From: Glacieibacterium sp038211965
Lineage (GTDB): Bacteria > Pseudomonadota > Alphaproteobacteria > Sphingomonadales > Sphingomonadaceae
Direction: 5' to 3'
DNA length: 64,000 nt
Assembly (NCBI GenBank): GCA_038211965.1
Contig: JBBQVB010000001.1
Location: 1-64,000 of the forward strand
This document shows, in pieces, positions 17,636 through 25,174 of the stretch. The translations under genes and the position numbers were made by a program. Under the pieces are notes generated by a model. That model was not told the DNA's origin, searched no databases, and saw nothing but the letters and a program-made list of their open reading frames with translations. Every line of letters starts with the position of its first letter. Positions within the stretch are counted from its first letter, which is position 1.

Positions 17636-17790
17636 GGGCGATCAGCCTTCGCGGGTCGCGCACCCTTTCGGACCCGATAATGGGGGGTCCTCAACCCATC
17701 GTCACGGCGGCGGTCGCCGTGTCGATACCGCCTGGAGACGCGCTCGCGCGCTTCCATTTTCCGGCGGGCAACGTGGAGATGGAGCAATGA
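17632..17790 (+). CDS. 52-residue ORF between bchZ and pufB, function unknown
   Basis: This short frame starts at an ATG overlapping the bchZ stop (ATGA) and ends at a TGA overlapping the pufB ATG (ATGA). It exactly bridges the two genes. The predicted peptide starts MRAISLRGSRTL, has a mildly hydrophobic middle (IVTAAVAVSIPPG) and ends with an acidic stretch. Rhodobacter has pufQ here, but PufQ is longer and has a membrane helix; I see no convincing similarity. It may be a leader that couples translation, or a chance frame. The DNA also holds GGACCC at 17670-17675 paired with GGGTCC at 17685-17690. Confidence 0.35.
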   Translation: MRAISLRGSRTLSDPIMGGPQPIVTAAVAVSIPPGDALARFHFPAGNVEMEQ

Positions 17791-18017
17791 GCGATATCAG
17801 AGACCGAGACGAACGGATCAGCCCGAGCACTTACCTCAGCGAGGCCGAAGCGAAGGAATTCCACAAGCTGTTCATGATGAGCTTCATCATCTTTACGGTT
17901 GTGGCGATCGTCGCGCACTTCCTCGTCTGGCAGTGGCGTCCGTGGCTCGGCGAGGCGAAAGCCATGGCCGAACTGACCCCCGCCATCGCGGCACCCGCCG
18001 CGACCGGCCTCGCATAA
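17787..18017 (+). CDS. pufB: light-harvesting 1 beta subunit PufB
   Basis: This is the LH1 beta polypeptide that surrounds the reaction centre. One membrane helix (about 29-50) carries the bacteriochlorophyll ligand His44 in the family signature AHFLVWQWRPWL. A second conserved His26 lies in EFHKLF at the cytoplasmic edge. The total of 76 residues is longer than many LH1 beta chains because of an Ala/Pro-rich tail of about 22 residues after the RPWL motif. The ribosome site GGAG precedes the ATG. The gene is followed by pufA after 13 bases. Confidence 0.96.
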   Translation: MSDIRDRDERISPSTYLSEAEAKEFHKLFMMSFIIFTVVAIVAHFLVWQWRPWLGEAKAMAELTPAIAAPAATGLA

Positions 18018-18030
18018 GGAGACCCAGACC

Positions 18031-18204
18031 ATGTGGAGACTCTGGCAAATGGTCGACCCGCGCCGCGCGCTGGTTGCCCTGTTCATCTTCCTGTTCGTCC
18101 TGGCGCTGCTGATCCACTTCATCCTGCTCAGCACCGACCGGTTCAACTGGTTGCAGAACCCCGGCACGACGACTTCGGGGGCGGTTACCGCCAAAGAAGG
18201 CTGA
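18031..18204 (+). CDS. pufA: light-harvesting 1 alpha subunit PufA
   Basis: This is the LH1 alpha polypeptide, 57 residues. It starts MWRLWQMVDPRRAL, has one membrane helix (about 13-34) with bacteriochlorophyll ligand His29 in LLIHFILLSTDRFNWL, and ends in a short polar tail. AAGGAG lies about 12 bases before the ATG. PufA and PufB alternate in the LH1 ring. A hairpin right after the stop is expected to protect the pufBA part of the message, giving more LH1 than reaction-centre protein. Confidence 0.96.
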   Translation: MWRLWQMVDPRRALVALFIFLFVLALLIHFILLSTDRFNWLQNPGTTTSGAVTAKEG

Positions 18205-18230
18205 CGGCCCGTCCGGCGGGGCGCGGGCCG
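18205..18230 (+). terminator. hairpin between pufA and pufL (mRNA-stabilising or partial terminator)
   Basis: CGGCCC at 18205-18210 pairs perfectly with GGGCCG at 18225-18230 around a 14-base GC-rich loop, beginning at the base after the pufA stop. There is no run of T after it, so it is more likely an RNA-stability element than a full terminator. In Rhodobacter a hairpin at the same place sets the excess of pufBA over pufLM transcript. The remaining gap up to 18397 holds a perfect palindrome CGCACGTGCG at 18255-18264 but no further gene. Confidence 0.55.
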
Positions 18231-18397
18231 ACCCGTATTCCGCCGGACGCCCATCGCACGTGCGTTCCCGCCCCTGCGGCGCGGTGACATGCGGCGACGA
18301 AGACACTGACGGCGACGGCGCAGGTGCGCGACGTTCGCGACGAATTTAGGACGGACCGCGCGCCCGCGAGGACGAAGGCGGCCGGAGGGGCAGGCAT

Positions 18398-19222
18398 ATG
18401 GCGCTGTTGAGCTTCGAGCGAAAATATCGCGTCCGCGGAGGAACGCTCCTCGGCGGCGACCTGTTCGACTTCTGGGTCGGACCATTTTACGTCGGCTTCT
18501 TCGGGGTCACGACGGTGTTCTGCAGCCTGCTCGGCACGCTGCTCATCATCTACGCCGCGTCGCTCGGGCCGACCTGGAACCCGCTGCTGATCTCGATCGC
18601 GCCGCCCGACCTCAAATACGGCCTCGGCCTCGCGCCACTGCGCGAAGGCGGCTTCTGGCAGATCATCACCTTCTGCGCGATCGGGGCTTTCGTCTCCTGG
18701 GCGCTGCGCCAGGTCGAGATCAGCCGCAAGCTCGGCATGGGCTACCACGTGCCCTTTGCCTACAGCATGGCGATCTTCGCCTATGTCAGCCTCGTGGTGA
18801 TCCGGCCGATGTTGCTCGGCGCGTGGGGCTTCGGCTTCCCCTACGGCATCTTCAGTCACCTCGATTGGGTGTCGAACACCGGCTATCAGTATCTGCATTT
18901 CCACTACAATCCGGCGCACATGCTCGCCGTCAGCTTCTTCTTCACGACGACGCTGGCGCTCGCGATGCACGGTGGCCTCGTGCTGTCGGCGGTCAATCCG
19001 GCGAAGGGCACCGACGTCAAGTCGCCCGAGTACGAGGACACGTTCTTCCGCGATCTGATCGGCTATTCGATCGGCACGCTCGGCATCCACCGGCTGGGGC
19101 TGTTCCTTGCGCTGAACGCGGGGTTCTGGAGCGCGATCTGCATCATCATCTCGGGGCCGTTCTGGACGCGCGGCTGGCCCGAATGGTGGACGTGGTGGCT
19201 CAACCTGCCGATCTGGTCGTGA
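18398..19222 (+). CDS. pufL: photosynthetic reaction centre L subunit
   Basis: PufL is one of the two five-helix membrane subunits that bind the special pair, accessory pigments and quinones. The N-terminus ALLSFERKYRVRGGTLLGGDLFDFWVGPFYVGFFG is diagnostic in its first residues. The His ligands for chlorophyll and iron are in GIFSHLDWVSNTG, FHYNPAHML and ALAMHGGLVLSA, with the last His in LGIHRLGLF. The 274-residue length is standard. A GGAGGGG ribosome site precedes the ATG. pufM follows after 14 bases. Confidence 0.97.
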   Translation: MALLSFERKYRVRGGTLLGGDLFDFWVGPFYVGFFGVTTVFCSLLGTLLIIYAASLGPTWNPLLISIAPPDLKYGLGLAPLREGGFWQIITFCAIGAFVSWALRQVEISRKLGMGYHVPFAYSMAIFAYVSLVVIRPMLLGAWGFGFPYGIFSHLDWVSNTGYQYLHFHYNPAHMLAVSFFFTTTLALAMHGGLVLSAVNPAKGTDVKSPEYEDTFFRDLIGYSIGTLGIHRLGLFLALNAGFWSAICIIISGPFWTRGWPEWWTWWLNLPIWS

Positions 19223-19236
19223 GGGGGTACTAAGAC

Positions 19237-20217
19237 ATGGCACGCTATCAGAACGTCTTCACCCAGATCCAGCTGCGCTCGGCCCCCGAGATGGGGGTAC
19301 CGCTGCCCGCCGGGAGTTTCCCGCGCGACGGCAGCCCGGGTTACAGCTATTGGGCGGGCAAGCTCGGCGCGGCGCAGATCGGACCAATTTATCTCGGTCG
19401 CCTCGGTCTCGCGTCGCTGGTCTGCGGCTTTCTCGCCTTCGAGATCATCGGCCTCAACATGTGGGCGTCGGTCAACTGGGATCCGATCCAGTTCATCCGC
19501 CAGCTGCCGTGGCTCGCGCTCGAGACGCCCGCGCCGCAGTACGGCCTCAAGGTGTTCCCGCCGCTCGCGCAGGGCGGCTGGTGGCTAATGGCGGGGTTCT
19601 TCATGACCGCTTCGGTGCTGTTGTGGTGGGCGCGCACCTATACCCGCGCCAAGGCGCTGGGCATGGGCACGCACGTCGCCTGGGCCTTTCTGTCGGCGAT
19701 CTTCCTGATGCTGTCGATCGGGTTCATCCGCCCGGTGGCGATGGGATCGTGGGCGGAATCGGTGCCGTTCGGTATCTTCCCGCACCTCGACTGGACCGCC
19801 GCCTTCTCGATCCGCTACGGCAACCTCTTCTACAATCCCTTCCACTGCCTCTCGATCGCCTTCCTCTACGGCTCGACGCTGCTGTTCGCGATGCACGGTG
19901 CGACGGTGTTGGCGACCGGACGCTATGGTGCCGAGCGCGAGATCGAGCAGATCACCGACCGCGGTACCGCCTTCGAACGCGGCGCGCTGTTCTGGCGCTG
20001 GACGATGGGCTTCAACGCGACCGCCGAGTCGATCCACCGCTGGGCGTGGTGGTTCGCGGTGCTGACCACTTTCACCGGCGGCATCGGGATCCTGCTGACG
20101 GGAACGGTCGTCGACAACTGGTATCTGTGGGCGCAGCAGCACCATTATGCGCCGACCTACGAAGCGACCGGGACTGTCGATCCCGCGACGCTGGCGAGCA
20201 CGGGAGCCGCGAAATGA
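19237..20217 (+). CDS. pufM: photosynthetic reaction centre M subunit
   Basis: PufM is the partner of PufL in the type II (quinone) reaction centre. It begins MARYQNVFTQIQLR and has five membrane helices. Ligand His residues are in GIFPHLDWTAAFS, FYNPFHCLSIAF and LLFAMHGATVLA, and the iron ligands in FWRWTMGFNATAESIHRW, which also carries the quinone-contacting Trp. Its 326 residues are normal. The stop overlaps the pufC start as ATGA. Confidence 0.97.
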   Translation: MARYQNVFTQIQLRSAPEMGVPLPAGSFPRDGSPGYSYWAGKLGAAQIGPIYLGRLGLASLVCGFLAFEIIGLNMWASVNWDPIQFIRQLPWLALETPAPQYGLKVFPPLAQGGWWLMAGFFMTASVLLWWARTYTRAKALGMGTHVAWAFLSAIFLMLSIGFIRPVAMGSWAESVPFGIFPHLDWTAAFSIRYGNLFYNPFHCLSIAFLYGSTLLFAMHGATVLATGRYGAEREIEQITDRGTAFERGALFWRWTMGFNATAESIHRWAWWFAVLTTFTGGIGILLTGTVVDNWYLWAQQHHYAPTYEATGTVDPATLASTGAAK

Positions 20218-21710
20218 AGCGCCAGACCGCCCTTGGTATCGTCGCCGCCGTTGCGTCGGGCTTGCTGCTCAGCGCCTGCGAGCCGGGGATGAAGGAATGG
20301 AGCCAGACCGGCTATCGCGGGGCCGGGCTCCAGCAGGTCACCGACGTCTCATCGAAAAAGAAGGCCGCCGCGATCCCCGCGCCGCCCTACGCGCTCGAAG
20401 CATCGATGCGGACCGGCGAGCGCGCCACCGCAGCGTATCAGAACGTCAAGGTGCTGACCGATCTCAGCACCGAGGAGTTCAACCACTTCATGGCGTCGAT
20501 GACGCAGTGGGTCGCGCCCGGCGACGCCGAGGGACAGGGCTGCAACTATTGCCACAACCCCGAGAACATGGCGTCGGACGAGAAATACACCAAGGTCGCG
20601 GCGCGCCGCATGATCCAGATGACGCGCAATCTCAACAACAACTGGACCAGCCACGTTCAGGCGACCGGCGTGACGTGCTGGACGTGCCACCGCGGCAATA
20701 ACGTGCCCGTCAATAAATGGGCGTTCGATCCGAGCGGCGACGACGGCAGCAAGTTGCTGCGCGGCAACAAGCATGGGCAGAACACGCCGCTGGTCGATGT
20801 CGGCTATGCCTCGCTGCCGCACAATGCCTTTGCCAACTACTTCCAGGGCGCGCAGAACATCCGCGTCGCATCGAGCAGTCCCTATCCGTCGGGCGACCAT
20901 CAGGTCTCGCTCAAAGAGGCCGAGAAGACCTATGGGCTGATGATGCACCTCTCGCAGTCGCTGGGGGTCAACTGCACCTATTGCCACAACAGCCAGTCGT
21001 TCCGCGCGTGGAACCTGAGTCGGGCGCAGCGCAATACGGCGTGGTACGGTATTCGCATGGTGCGCAACACCAATGAGGAATATATCACGCCGCTCGCCAG
21101 CGTCTTCCCGGCGCACCGCAAGGGGCCGCTCGGCGATCCGTACAAGGTCAACTGCCTGACCTGCCACCAGGGCCAGTCGAAACCGATGGGCGGGGTGTCG
21201 ATGCTTCCCGACTATCCGTACCTGCGCAACGGTGACTATCGTCCGCATCTGGCGGGCGGGACGCCCGACGCGGTGAACCCCACGACCGCCGCCTATCACG
21301 ACCCCGGCATGATGACGGGGGGGCCGGCGACGGCGTCGCCGGTGGCGGCGGTTCCCGCGGGCGCGGGGGCAACCGCGGCGACGGTCGACGGCGCGCCGCA
21401 GCTCAACGTCTACTTCGACACCGGCAAGGCGGCGGTTGCACCGCAGGTCGCCGCGAGCGCGGCGGGCGTCATCGCGGCGGCGAAGGCCGACCCCAAGGCG
21501 AAGCTCGTCATCTCGGGCTTCAACGACGCGACGGGCAATGCCGCCGCGAACGCCGAGCTGTCGAAGAACCGCGCCAAGGCTGTCGCCGCGACGCTCAAGG
21601 CGGCAGGGGTGCCCGACACGCAGGTCGTGCTCGAGAAGCCCGCCGACACGACGGGGACCGGCGCGACCAACGCCGATGCACGGCGCGTCGAGGTGACGGT
21701 GCGGAAATAG
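20214..21710 (+). CDS. pufC: tetraheme reaction-centre cytochrome PufC with C-terminal OmpA-like domain
   Basis: This periplasmic lipoprotein cytochrome re-reduces the special pair. The signal peptide ends in lipobox LSAC with Cys22. Four heme motifs are present: CNYCH (110-114), CWTCH (155-159), CTYCH (254-258) and CLTCH (314-318). A typical PufC ends near residue 360. Here an Ala/Gly linker (about 366-392) leads to an OmpA/MotB-type domain (about 395-498) with FDTGKAAV, GFNDATGNAAANAEL, LSKNRAKAV and ARRVEV. Asp438 and Arg453 match the pair that binds peptidoglycan diaminopimelate in OmpA domains. The reading frame is continuous with no sign of assembly error. I infer that the cytochrome may be tethered to the cell wall. 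Confidence 0.92.
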   Translation: MKRQTALGIVAAVASGLLLSACEPGMKEWSQTGYRGAGLQQVTDVSSKKKAAAIPAPPYALEASMRTGERATAAYQNVKVLTDLSTEEFNHFMASMTQWVAPGDAEGQGCNYCHNPENMASDEKYTKVAARRMIQMTRNLNNNWTSHVQATGVTCWTCHRGNNVPVNKWAFDPSGDDGSKLLRGNKHGQNTPLVDVGYASLPHNAFANYFQGAQNIRVASSSPYPSGDHQVSLKEAEKTYGLMMHLSQSLGVNCTYCHNSQSFRAWNLSRAQRNTAWYGIRMVRNTNEEYITPLASVFPAHRKGPLGDPYKVNCLTCHQGQSKPMGGVSMLPDYPYLRNGDYRPHLAGGTPDAVNPTTAAYHDPGMMTGGPATASPVAAVPAGAGATAATVDGAPQLNVYFDTGKAAVAPQVAASAAGVIAAAKADPKAKLVISGFNDATGNAAANAELSKNRAKAVAATLKAAGVPDTQVVLEKPADTTGTGATNADARRVEVTVRK

Positions 21711-21734
21711 CCCTGGCCTACCGGTTGTCGTCCT

Positions 21735-21758
21735 GGCGTCGCCGCGCTTGGCGACGCC
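21735..21758 (+). terminator. strong hairpin after pufC
   Basis: GGCGTCGCC at 21735-21743 pairs perfectly over nine bases with GGCGACGCC at 21750-21758 around the loop GCGCTT. It lies 25 bases after the pufC stop and before sufE. There is no T-run, so it may be a weak or Rho-assisted terminator, or a 3' stabilising structure that ends the puf message. Confidence 0.6.
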
Positions 21759-21835
21759 GGAATGAGGTCGGGCAGGGCGCAGGCAATGCCTGTCCCGCTT
21801 GACCCGCCAGCCCGCCTCCCCCACCTGCCGCAGCG

Positions 21836-22258
21836 ATGACCATCGCCACTTTCGCCGACGTCGAGGCCGAGTTCGAAGCGCTCGACGACTGGGACGACCG
21901 CTACCGGCTGCTGATCGACCTCGGGCGCGGCTTGCCCGCGATGCCCGACGCGCTCAAGACCGAGGCGACGCGCGTGCGCGGCTGCGCCAGCCAGGTCTGG
22001 CTGTACCCCACGCTCGACGACGGGCGGATGCGCTTTGCCGCCGACAGCGACGCGGCGATCGTCAAGGGCCTCGTCGCGCTGGTGTTGCTCGATGTCGATG
22101 GCAAGCCGCCCGCCGACATCAACGCCGCGGCGACGCGCGCGAAACTCGACGCGCTCGGCCTGTCGAAGCATCTCTCGTCGAACCGCACGCAGGGCCTCGC
22201 GTCGATGCTTGCGCGCATTGGCGAACTGGCGGCGGCGGCGCACTCAGGACCGGCCTGA
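21836..22258 (+). CDS. sufE: SufE-type cysteine desulfuration protein
   Basis: SufE accepts persulfide sulfur from the desulfurase SufS and passes it to the SufBCD scaffold for iron-sulfur cluster assembly. The 140-residue protein shows the family features: LIDLGRGLPAMPDALK, the acceptor Cys in TRVRGCASQVWL, and the C-terminal GLSKHLSSNRTQGLASML. It sits next to the puf operon, but no other suf genes are nearby. Confidence 0.92.
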   Translation: MTIATFADVEAEFEALDDWDDRYRLLIDLGRGLPAMPDALKTEATRVRGCASQVWLYPTLDDGRMRFAADSDAAIVKGLVALVLLDVDGKPPADINAAATRAKLDALGLSKHLSSNRTQGLASMLARIGELAAAAHSGPA

Positions 22259-22482
22259 TTCGCGGACCGTATTCTCGTTTTCGAATTCGTGCCGATGCTG
22301 ATCGCCCATACGACGGCACGCGAGCGACTGCTCTTGTCGCTCACCGTCGTGTCGCGGCTGTCGCTGCTGCTATGGGCCGCGCCGCTCGTCCCCCGCCAAC
22401 TGCCGCCGTCTGCTCAACGGCGCGGCGGCGCTGATCGGGCTGGGCGTCCAGCACGGCATCCGCGCTGGCAATGCATTGAGCG
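22259..22482 (+). other. 224-base gap with a possible decayed short ORF
   Basis: An ATG at 22289 opens a 65-codon frame with a hydrophobic start (LLLSLTVVSRLSLLLWAAPL) that becomes Arg/Pro-rich. In another frame, LLNGAAALIGLGVQHGIRAG reads like membrane-protein sequence. A membrane protein broken by a frameshift is possible. I do not recognise it and cannot support a functional gene. Confidence 0.2.
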
Positions 22483-23523
22483 CTAACGTGGCGCTTTGAG
22501 CGCTGCGACCGCGCTGGCGGGATCGTCGGCGAACAGTCCGTCGATGCCCGTCGCGAGGAAGGTACGATACTCCGCCGCGATGTCGCCGCGCGCGGCAGGT
22601 TCGGCCCCGACGCGGAAATCGGTCGGCAGAAAGAAATTCTCCGGCCGAAAAGTCCAGGGATGGAGCCTGAGGCCGGCGGCATGGGCGTCGGCAACGAGGC
22701 TCGTCGGCGGTTTCAGCCGTCCCGCGAGGTCCCGCCCGATGATGCGGTCCTTGTTCGGCCCGATCCCATAGGCATAGGCCGCAACACCCTGCAGCCCGTC
22801 GGGGGTGACGAGGCTGTCGTAGGTCACGCCGTCGCCCGACACGCCGTCGCCGATCAGCTGGATCAGTCGCACCTTCGTGACAGCATGCAATGCCTTGAGA
22901 TTGGCGACCTCGAACGATTGGATGAACACCGGCGACGTCGCGTGCGTCCACCCCGCCGCCGCGAGCGCGGCAAGCAGCGGCGGTTCGAGCGGTAGGCTGA
23001 TCGCGCTGAAATAGCTCGGGTGCTTGGTCTCGGGATAAATGCCGACGGTCCGCCCCGCAGCCTTCGCCAGCGCGACGATCTCGGCGAGCGTTGGAATGCG
23101 CTCGTGGTCGAAGGCGGTATTGGCGGGGCGCAGTTGCGGCAGGCGCTCGCGTGCATACAGTGTCTTCAGCTCGGCGAGCGTGAAATCCTCGGTGAACCAC
23201 CCCGTCATCGGCGCGCCGTCGATCGTCTTGGTCGCCTTGCGGCCCGCGAATTCGGGGTGCGCGGCGACATCGGTCGTTCCCGAAATCTCGTTCTCATGGC
23301 GGGCGACGAGCACATGATCCTTCGTCGACACGAGGTCGGGCTCGATGAAGTCGGCGCCCGCGCGGATCGCCTCGGCGTACGACGCCAGCGTGTGCTCGGG
23401 GCGCAGCGCACTCGCGCCGCGGTGCGCGATCACGATGGGCCGCTCCGGCAGGCGGTGGGGCGGGCGCGCGTCGGCAGCGGCAGACCCGGCAAGCAACGCA
23501 GCCATGACGAGCCCCTTCCACAT
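22483..23523 (-). CDS. glpQ: periplasmic glycerophosphodiester phosphodiesterase
   Basis: This enzyme hydrolyses glycerophosphodiesters from phospholipid turnover to glycerol-3-phosphate and an alcohol. A signal peptide (about 1-19) is followed by the GDPD TIM barrel. It has IVIAHRGASALRPEHT (catalytic His, Arg, Glu), EPDLVSTKDHVLVARHE (metal ligands and second His) and the late IYPETKHPSYF segment. The 346-residue length matches GlpQ. It is divergent from the metallopeptidase gene across about 119 bases. Confidence 0.92.
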   Translation of the reverse strand: MWKGLVMAALLAGSAAADARPPHRLPERPIVIAHRGASALRPEHTLASYAEAIRAGADFIEPDLVSTKDHVLVARHENEISGTTDVAAHPEFAGRKATKTIDGAPMTGWFTEDFTLAELKTLYARERLPQLRPANTAFDHERIPTLAEIVALAKAAGRTVGIYPETKHPSYFSAISLPLEPPLLAALAAAGWTHATSPVFIQSFEVANLKALHAVTKVRLIQLIGDGVSGDGVTYDSLVTPDGLQGVAAYAYGIGPNKDRIIGRDLAGRLKPPTSLVADAHAAGLRLHPWTFRPENFFLPTDFRVGAEPAARGDIAAEYRTFLATGIDGLFADDPASAVAALKAPR

Positions 23524-23642
23524 ATCGGCTAGGCTTAGCGCTCGCGGCGCGACCGCGCCACCGATTCGCGGGCACTCCCCGTCGGACCCGAAACATGTTA
23601 GCTTCAGAACGCACCTGCTTCGTGCCGCTGCGGAGACCGCGC

Positions 23643-25145
23643 ATGACGATCGCCTATGTGCCCAACGATCCCGGCGTGCCCGGCGCGCCGCTCAACATTT
23701 CGCCAAGCCCCGACCGCAAGGCCCCGCGCATCGGCTTCGCGGTCAAGGCGCTCGCCAAGGAGGCGGTCTATGCGCCCGACACGCGCGAATACGTCGGCTG
23801 GGCGGCGCGCGAGGCGGCGTTGCGCGCCATTGCGGCGTTCGAGGACTGCGCCGGACCGCTCAAGGGCTGGCAGGGCAAGCCGGCGCTGAAAAGTCTCGCG
23901 CTGATCCCCGACGCGGGGACCGATCTCAACGCCTACTACAACCGCGTCAGCATTTCGTTCTTCGAGACGACGGTGGCAGGCAAGCTCGTGCTGTCGGGGG
24001 CGTCGCAGGACGTCGTCGCGCACGAGACCGGGCACGCGATCCTCGACGCGCTGCGCCCCGACCTGTGGGACGCGGCGATCATGGAGGTGTCGGCGTTCCA
24101 CGAGGGCTTCGGCGACTGTATCGCGACGCTCGCCGCGCTCGCCGACAAGGATACGCGCGTCGCGGTCCTCAAGGCCGATGCGAAGCTCGCCAAGCCCAAT
24201 TTCGTCGAAGCGACGGCGGAGGCGCTGTCGGCGGCGATCGGTACCGTCTACGGCGCGACCAACAACGCCGCGCAGCCGCGTCACGCGTTGAACGACTATC
24301 GCTGGACCTTCCCGACATCGCTGCCCGACGACGGCCCGCCCGGCACGCTGATCAACGAGATGCATTCGCTCGGCCAGCTGCTCAGCGGCTGCTATTACCG
24401 GATCATCCAGGGGGTCTTCGCGCGGACGCCGGGGGGCGAGGGCGGTCTGTGGCAGGCGACCAAGGTCGCGACGTGGCTGCTCGCCGGGGCGGTCGCGCGC
24501 GCGCCCGTCAAGTCGCGCTTCTTCCAGTCGGTCGGTCGGACGATGCTCGTCGTCGACCAGGCGGCGTACAAGGGCGTCAACGGCCCCGCGATCCGCGCGG
24601 CCTATGCGCACCACGGCATCGACATCGGCGCGACGACCTTCCTCGCGCCGCAGGTGCCGCTCGGGCCGGCGGCCAAGGGCTTCGCGGTGGCGGGCGACAA
24701 GCCAGTGGGCGCGGCAGGGGCGCGCGGCGTCGCGGCGATGCTCGATGCCCCGGCAGGCGCGAAAATCGGCTATCGCCGCGTCGAGTTCGGGGCGCGCGCG
24801 GTGGCGGTGGCGAGCTACGCGCGTGCCGTCGCGCTCGACGACCTCGACCCGCGCCTCGCGCACGCCGTCGCGGTCGCCCCGCACGAGGCGTTCGTCGGCG
24901 AGGGGCCACAGGGCGGCGCGGCGATGCTCGGCGCGGTCGATGCGAGCGCAGGCCTCGCGATGGAGGTACGCAGCTTCGTCCAGACATTGCTCCGCCGCGA
25001 CGACATCGCTTTCGGCGACGTGCCCGCGAAGGCGACCGGCTTCGTCGCGTCTAAAAGCTCGAAAACCCACGCGCTGGGGGCCACCAAGGACGGCGAGGCG
25101 ACGCTTCGGCGCATCGCGTTCGCGTGCGGGTGCCGGGGACACTGA
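23643..25145 (+). CDS. thermolysin-like (gluzincin) zinc metallopeptidase
   Basis: This 500-residue protein carries HETGH at 127-131 (two zinc His plus catalytic Glu) and, 23 residues on, AFHEGFGD with Glu154 as probable third ligand and Asp158. That is the M4/gluzincin arrangement. There is no signal peptide or propeptide, so it may act inside the cell. The C-terminal 150 residues look like a separate alpha/beta domain of unknown role. The zinc site closely matches the peptidase domain of the 32247-35888 protein (AFHEGFAD). The ATG at 23643 has GGAG seven bases upstream; a longer frame from 23595 is less likely. Confidence 0.75.
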   Translation: MTIAYVPNDPGVPGAPLNISPSPDRKAPRIGFAVKALAKEAVYAPDTREYVGWAAREAALRAIAAFEDCAGPLKGWQGKPALKSLALIPDAGTDLNAYYNRVSISFFETTVAGKLVLSGASQDVVAHETGHAILDALRPDLWDAAIMEVSAFHEGFGDCIATLAALADKDTRVAVLKADAKLAKPNFVEATAEALSAAIGTVYGATNNAAQPRHALNDYRWTFPTSLPDDGPPGTLINEMHSLGQLLSGCYYRIIQGVFARTPGGEGGLWQATKVATWLLAGAVARAPVKSRFFQSVGRTMLVVDQAAYKGVNGPAIRAAYAHHGIDIGATTFLAPQVPLGPAAKGFAVAGDKPVGAAGARGVAAMLDAPAGAKIGYRRVEFGARAVAVASYARAVALDDLDPRLAHAVAVAPHEAFVGEGPQGGAAMLGAVDASAGLAMEVRSFVQTLLRRDDIAFGDVPAKATGFVASKSSKTHALGATKDGEATLRRIAFACGCRGH

Positions 25146-25174
25146 CGGGTCGAGGGCTGGGCCGGGGTTCGCCA

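Noticed and set aside
17632..17790. Assignment of the bchZ-pufB ORF as pufQ
   Set aside because: The peptide is shorter than PufQ and lacks its membrane helix and conserved residues; only the position agrees.
20349..21824. Reverse-strand open frame (491 codons) opposite pufC
   Set aside because: It is a shadow of pufC and has no recognisable motif.
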